Origin: Massilia agri
Lineage (GTDB): Bacteria; Pseudomonadota; Gammaproteobacteria; Burkholderiales; Burkholderiaceae_D
Direction of reading: 5' to 3'
DNA: 64,000 nt
Assembly: GCF_024753255.1 (NCBI RefSeq)
Contig: NZ_JANUHA010000008.1
Coordinates: forward strand, 124,001-188,000
Part shown: piece by piece, positions 60,195-64,000 of the stretch
How positions within the stretch are numbered: the stretch's first letter is position 1
Layout: each line of letters starts with the position of its first letter
Notes under the pieces: model-generated
The model's input: only the letters and a program-made list of their open reading frames with translations
What the model was told of the DNA's origin: nothing
Databases searched by the model: none
Translations under genes and position numbers: made by a program

Positions 60195-62363
60195 TCAAGA
60201 TGGCGCCGGCCCGAAATCCGGCCTGCTGCTCGCGCCCGCCGCATAAAAACCCTGGTACTGGTCGCAGCCGTGTTGCTGCAGGAAGCGCAATTGTTCCGCC
60301 GTTTCCACGCCTTCCGCAATCACGCGCAGGCGCAGGCTGCGGGCCACGGCGATGATGGCGGGGATCAGGGCGGCGTCGACCGGATCGTGCTCGATGTCGC
60401 TCACGAAGCTGCGGTCGATCTTGAGCTTCGACAGCGGATAGCAGCGCAGGGACGACAGGCTCGAGAGCCCCGTGCCGAAGCGGTCGATGGTCAGTTGCAC
60501 GCCGCGTGAACGCAACGCTTCCACGATGCCGTCCAGGCCCGCGTCGCCGCGCATGATCGCCCCTTCCGTGATTTCCAGGTCGAGACATTCGGGCGCCAGG
60601 CCGGACTGCGCCAGGGCCTCGTCGACGGTGTCGAGCAGGCGTCCGTGCAGGAACTGGACGTCGGACAGATTCACCGCCACCGTCACGTCGTGACCCTCGT
60701 CGCGCCAGGCGCGCGCCTGGCGGCAGGCTTCACGCAACACCCAGTCGCCGATGGGCACGATCAGCCCGCACTCCTCCGCCACCGGCAGGAAGTCATGCGG
60801 CAGCAGCAGGCCGCGTTCGGGATGGCGCCAGCGGATCAGGGCTTCGACGCCGATCACGCGGCCGCTGCCGACCTCGAGCTCGGGCTGGTATTCGAGCAGG
60901 AATTCTCCGCGATCGAGGGCCTGGCGCAGGCGTTGCTCCAGCACGCCCCGCTCGAGCACGCGGGCATTCATCTCGGGGCTGAAGAAGCGGAAGCTGTCGC
61001 GCCCGTTCTGCTTGGCGTGGTACATGGCGACGTCGGCGTGGTGCATCAGGGTGTCGACGTCCGTTCCGTCGGTGGGGCAGATGGCCACGCCGATCGAGGC
61101 CGACAGCGTGAACAGGCTCTCGCCCACCTCGACGGGCCGCGCCACCGCCTGCATGACGGCCTGCGCCACATGGGCGGCCTGGTCGGCGCCGCCGATGTCG
61201 GCCAGCAGCACCACGAACTCGTCGCCGCCCAGGCGGCTGATGGTGTCGACCCGCCGTACGCAGCCGCGCAGGCGCGCCGCGACCTCGCGCAACACGGCGT
61301 CGCCGGCCTGGTGGCCATTGTTGTCGTTGATGGCCTTGAAGCGGTCGAGGTCGAGGAAGAGCACGGCGAAATTGTCGCGCTGGCGGCGCCAGGTGGCCAG
61401 TGCGTGGTGCATGCGGTCGAGGAAGAGCGCGCGGTTCGGCAGGCCGGTAAGCGGATCGTGCTCGGCCTGGTGGCGCACCCGGTCTTCGGCCCGCTTGCGC
61501 TCGCTGATATCGGACAGCATGGCCATGTAGCTGATGGCCTCGCCACGCGGATCGCGGATGGTGGTCAGGGCCACCCAGGCCGGGTAGCGCTCGCCGTTCT
61601 TGCGCATGGCCGCGACCTCGCCCTGCCAGTGGTCGTTGCCGTCGAGCTGGGACCAGATGCTTTCGTAAAAGCCGGTTTCAGTCTCTCCCCAGGGCAGGCT
61701 GGCGAGCGTGGCCCCGACGATGTCGGCGGCGGCGTAGCCGGTAATGGTGGTGAAAGCCGGGTTGACCGCCTGCACCCGGTATTCGGCATCCATGAGGATC
61801 ATGCCCTCGTGCGCGTTCTCGAACACGCGCGCGGCGGAGGTGAGGTTTTCCTCGACCTGCTTGCGACCGGTGATGTCGACCTCCATGCAGAACACCTGCT
61901 GGGTGGCGCCCTCGCGCTTGACGGGAAAATGGTTCGAGTGCAGCCACAGGCGCCGCCCGGCAGCGGTTTCGACATGCCAGTCGCGCGGCGCGGGCGCGCT
62001 GCCCTCGCGCCAGATTTCGGCGATGGCGGCGTCGAATTCGGCCTGGCGCTCGAGGTGGGAGACGAGTTCGCGGAACGGCCGTCCCAGGGCATGGCTGGCC
62101 GGGATGCCGAACAGCTGGGCGCAGGCATGGTTCCAGAAGCGGACGATGCCGCGGGCGTCGACCGAGTGCACGGCGACCGCCGGCGCCAGCTCGATGGCCG
62201 TTACGAAGCGGTACAGCCAGTCCAGCGCTTCACGGCCGGGGCTATCGCTATGGAAGCCACCGGCCTGGCCCTCGCTGCGTGCGACAGGCTCCGGCCGGCC
62301 AGGATCGGCCGCGCCGCCGGGCGTGCCCGGCCGGCCGGTCTGACCCTGCGTGGAATCGTTCAC
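60195..62363 (-). CDS. PAS-PAS-GGDEF-EAL protein, EAL domain possibly inactive
   Basis: A 722-residue protein with no transmembrane segment. Two PAS domains (about 50-165 and 175-290), then GGDEF with the intact SRLGGDEFVVL and an RRVD (RxxD) I-site five residues before. The EAL domain begins with GVEALIRWRHPERG, with DLEITE present. However, the metal-binding loop normally DDFGTGYSSL reads IDRFGTGLSSL: the second Asp is Arg. The C-terminal QGYxFSRP motif is replaced by QGFYAAGASSRP. It is likely a c-di-GMP-synthesising protein whose EAL domain binds c-di-GMP without cleaving it. Confidence 0.9.
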   Translation of the reverse strand: MNDSTQGQTGRPGTPGGAADPGRPEPVARSEGQAGGFHSDSPGREALDWLYRFVTAIELAPAVAVHSVDARGIVRFWNHACAQLFGIPASHALGRPFRELVSHLERQAEFDAAIAEIWREGSAPAPRDWHVETAAGRRLWLHSNHFPVKREGATQQVFCMEVDITGRKQVEENLTSAARVFENAHEGMILMDAEYRVQAVNPAFTTITGYAAADIVGATLASLPWGETETGFYESIWSQLDGNDHWQGEVAAMRKNGERYPAWVALTTIRDPRGEAISYMAMLSDISERKRAEDRVRHQAEHDPLTGLPNRALFLDRMHHALATWRRQRDNFAVLFLDLDRFKAINDNNGHQAGDAVLREVAARLRGCVRRVDTISRLGGDEFVVLLADIGGADQAAHVAQAVMQAVARPVEVGESLFTLSASIGVAICPTDGTDVDTLMHHADVAMYHAKQNGRDSFRFFSPEMNARVLERGVLEQRLRQALDRGEFLLEYQPELEVGSGRVIGVEALIRWRHPERGLLLPHDFLPVAEECGLIVPIGDWVLREACRQARAWRDEGHDVTVAVNLSDVQFLHGRLLDTVDEALAQSGLAPECLDLEITEGAIMRGDAGLDGIVEALRSRGVQLTIDRFGTGLSSLSSLRCYPLSKLKIDRSFVSDIEHDPVDAALIPAIIAVARSLRLRVIAEGVETAEQLRFLQQHGCDQYQGFYAAGASSRPDFGPAPS

Positions 62364-62658
62364 AGGAAAAGATCCTTATCAAGAAGAAAGCATCGTGAGT
62401 ACGATGACAATCCCCTTATTCTTTCCCTTCTTCCGGCACACCCTTTGCGGGCACGCAAACGGGCCGGTAGCCCGCATTTCGTCGCGCATTTCTGCATTCC
62501 AGACCCGCCGCGCGGCCGCCTGTCGCAAGCCGGTGGCGGCGCATGGCGCACACGCCTACAGTGACACCATGCGCAAGGAGCTCCATCTTGCATTCAAGAC
62601 GGAGCCCGCGCGCCCACTTTTACCCGCCGCGGCGCTCAGGCAAGCGGCGGCGGATGAC

Positions 62659-62853
62659 TCAGGCGGCGCCCTGTGGCGCCGCCTCGTCTTCCGCGTCAGC
62701 GGAGGACTCGCCATCCTGCCCGCCTGCACCGCCATCCTGTCCTTCCGGCGCCGTGTGTTTCGCTTCCTGCTTGCGCCGCGCCTTTTCCTCGGCCTTGCGC
62801 TTCTTCTCGAGTTCCCGCTGCCGCTTTTCGTACTGGAAGTTTGTCTTTGCCAT
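62659..62853 (-). CDS. Small, highly charged conserved hypothetical protein
   Basis: A 64-residue protein; ATG 62853 follows GAGGTAAAC. MAKTNFQYEKRQRELEKKR then a Lys/Glu/Arg helix, likely coiled coil, followed by a Gly/Glu/Asp-rich acidic tail. Similar very short 'MAKTxFQYEKRQRELEKK' proteins occur in Burkholderiales, so it is probably genuine. Function unknown. The 295 bases to the upstream GGDEF-EAL start hold no gene. Confidence 0.7.
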   Translation of the reverse strand: MAKTNFQYEKRQRELEKKRKAEEKARRKQEAKHTAPEGQDGGAGGQDGESSADAEDEAAPQGAA

Positions 62854-62946
62854 GTTTACCTCGTTACGAGCTCTGCCAATTGAAGAAGGATGTCCACTGC
62901 CGTACTGCACGGCCATTATGGACGAGGGAATGCGCCGCGGTTTGAA

Positions 62947-63852
62947 TTAACCCCGCGGGTGGTGCTGGGCGTGCAGGTGCTTGAGGCGCTCGCGCGCAAC
63001 ATGCGTGTAAATCTGTGTGGTGGAAATATCTGCGTGGCCCAGCAAGAGCTGCACCACGCGCAGGTCGGCGCCATGGTTCAGCAGGTGGGTAGCGAAGGCG
63101 TGGCGCAGGGTGTGCGGCGACAGCGGCCCCTTGATGCCGGCCTTCAGTGCATGTTTCTTGATCAGGATCCAGAACATCTGGCGCGTCATCGGCCCGCCGC
63201 GGCCGGTCACGAAGAGCGCGTCGTCGATCTGCCCGTTCAGGATGATGCCGCGCGCATCTTTCAGGTAACGCTCCAGCCACAGCCTCGCCTCCTGTCCGAA
63301 CGGCACCAGGCGGGTCTTGCTGCCCTTGCCCGTGATGCGCAGCACGCCGTCGTTCAGGCTCACTTCGACCAGTTTCAATGCCACCAGTTCCGACACCCGC
63401 AGGCCGCTGGCATACATCAGCTCCAGCATGGTGCGCTCGCGCAAACCCAGCGGCGTCGATATATCGGGGGCGGCCAGCAGGGCCTCGACCTGGCTTTCGC
63501 TCAAGGTATGGACGAAGCGCAGCGGCTGCCTGGCCGAGGCCATCTTCAGGCAGGGGTCTTGCGCGATCTGGTTGCGGCGCAGCGCCAGCCCATAGAAACG
63601 CTTGAGCACCGACAGGCGCCGGTTGGCCGAGCTGGGGCGGGTGTCTTCGTGGCGCTCGGCGAAGTAGGCGGCGATGTCCTCCGGCTGCACGGCGAGCAGG
63701 CTGGGCCGCTCCGGCCGTTTGAGCTCCAGCCAGCCGGCGAAGAGCTTGAGGTCGCGGCGATAGGCGTCGAGCGAATTTTTGGCCAGCCCCTGTTCCAGCC
63801 AGAGGGTGTCGCAGAACTCGTCGATCAGTCCCAGATCGATTGCTGCTGCCAT
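62947..63852 (-). CDS. xerD: Site-specific tyrosine recombinase XerD
   Basis: A 301-residue recombinase. SAM-like N-terminal domain (DEFCDTLWLEQGLAKNSLDAYRRDL), catalytic Arg in ASGLRVSEL, Lys in GKGSKTRLVP, HTLRHAFATHLL (His, Arg), GHADISTTQIYTHV (His, Tyr nucleophile). With XerC it resolves chromosome dimers at dif. Intact, in contrast with the phage-type integrase at 39663. Its start overlaps the 3' end of the MGMT-like gene by 28 bases. Confidence 0.95.
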   Translation of the reverse strand: MAAAIDLGLIDEFCDTLWLEQGLAKNSLDAYRRDLKLFAGWLELKRPERPSLLAVQPEDIAAYFAERHEDTRPSSANRRLSVLKRFYGLALRRNQIAQDPCLKMASARQPLRFVHTLSESQVEALLAAPDISTPLGLRERTMLELMYASGLRVSELVALKLVEVSLNDGVLRITGKGSKTRLVPFGQEARLWLERYLKDARGIILNGQIDDALFVTGRGGPMTRQMFWILIKKHALKAGIKGPLSPHTLRHAFATHLLNHGADLRVVQLLLGHADISTTQIYTHVARERLKHLHAQHHPRG

Positions 63853-64000
63853 GGGGATGCGGTGGCGCCTTCATGGCGCAGCAGCCAGCGCTTGACGGAC
63901 AGGTGGAAACCGTTCTCGTCGTCCTGGTTCGAGAAGCCGCCCAGGCCGCCGGATGCGGTGACGCGGTGGCAGGGAATGATCAGGGGGAACCAGTTGGCGC
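63825..64000 (-). CDS. Methylated-DNA-protein-cysteine methyltransferase, 3' end only
   Basis: Read from the right edge to the stop at 63825-63827, about 58 residues are visible: QLVPLIIPCHRVTASGGLG then GFSNQDDENGFHLSVKRWLLRHEG. PCHRV contains the alkyl-accepting active-site cysteine of Ogt/MGMT proteins, which remove O6-alkyl groups from guanine. The gene runs off the window and overlaps xerD by 28 bases, suggesting translational coupling. Confidence 0.88.
   Translation of the reverse strand, partial: ANWFPLIIPCHRVTASGGLGGFSNQDDENGFHLSVKRWLLRHEGATASPWQQQSIWD

Noticed and set aside
60645..62564. 639-residue frame opposite the GGDEF-EAL gene
   Set aside because: Shadow of a gene with clear PAS, GGDEF and EAL motifs.

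Overview
The window is high-G+C chromosomal DNA of a betaproteobacterium, most likely the Massilia/Telluria group of Oxalobacteraceae. This is inferred from base composition, the rpsU-yqeY-dnaG-rpoD-tRNA order, the density of PAS/GGDEF/histidine-kinase genes and general protein character; no database was consulted. It holds about 57 supportable protein genes, one tRNA, several short interspersed repeats and one AT-richer island.

Layout. 1-862: end of a GtrB-type glycosyltransferase gene coupled to gtrA. 1029-11164: signalling and housekeeping genes, including a LOV blue-light hybrid histidine kinase, RhlE helicase, an orphan anti-sigma-like protein, a Lon-N-domain protein, a CHASE histidine kinase and a diguanylate cyclase. 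11399-15011: YbaN, an Rrf2 regulator overlapping a thioredoxin-reductase-like flavoprotein, a secreted small protein, RNase Z and a small unknown.

15008-24098 is the most interesting accessory locus. Rightward, a DegT/VioA-type sugar aminotransferase and a TPR-GT41 (O-GlcNAc-transferase-like) protein each follow a near-identical sigma70-type promoter. Leftward, a tightly overlapped seven-gene operon encodes an acyl carrier protein, a KAS-III enzyme, two short-chain reductases, a PglD/NeuD-like acyltransferase, a Rieske oxygenase and a second hexapeptide acyltransferase. Together they look like a pathway that builds a short reduced or hydroxylated acyl group, puts it on an amino sugar and places the sugar on protein, for example flagellin or pilin.

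24334-32924: an Nth-family glycosylase, a LysR / GST / PNPOx-like trio, KatG, a two-lobed retropepsin-like protease, and small secreted proteins or lipoproteins. 33089-40740: an AT-richer type VI secretion cassette (VgrG with C-terminal transthyretin-like domain, Tle4-like lipase, Tli4-like lipoprotein immunity protein, PAAR) beside a tyrosine integrase pseudogene abutting the 3' end of a CAU-anticodon tRNA. The integrase is frameshifted in an eight-C tract and has lost two catalytic residues.

40740-46228: macromolecular-synthesis operon (rpsU, terminator, yqeY, dnaG, rpoD, tRNA). 46329-52213: an HI0933-type flavoprotein, then an unusual chaperone-usher operon with two DUF4402 pilins and a long AT-rich palindromic leader. 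52675-64000: ybiB, aroG, tsaD, two EEP-family phosphodiesterases, a FrnE-like DsbA protein, plsY, a MITE-like element, ybaK, a PAS-GGDEF-EAL protein with a degenerate EAL loop, a small charged protein, xerD and the 3' end of an MGMT gene overlapping xerD.
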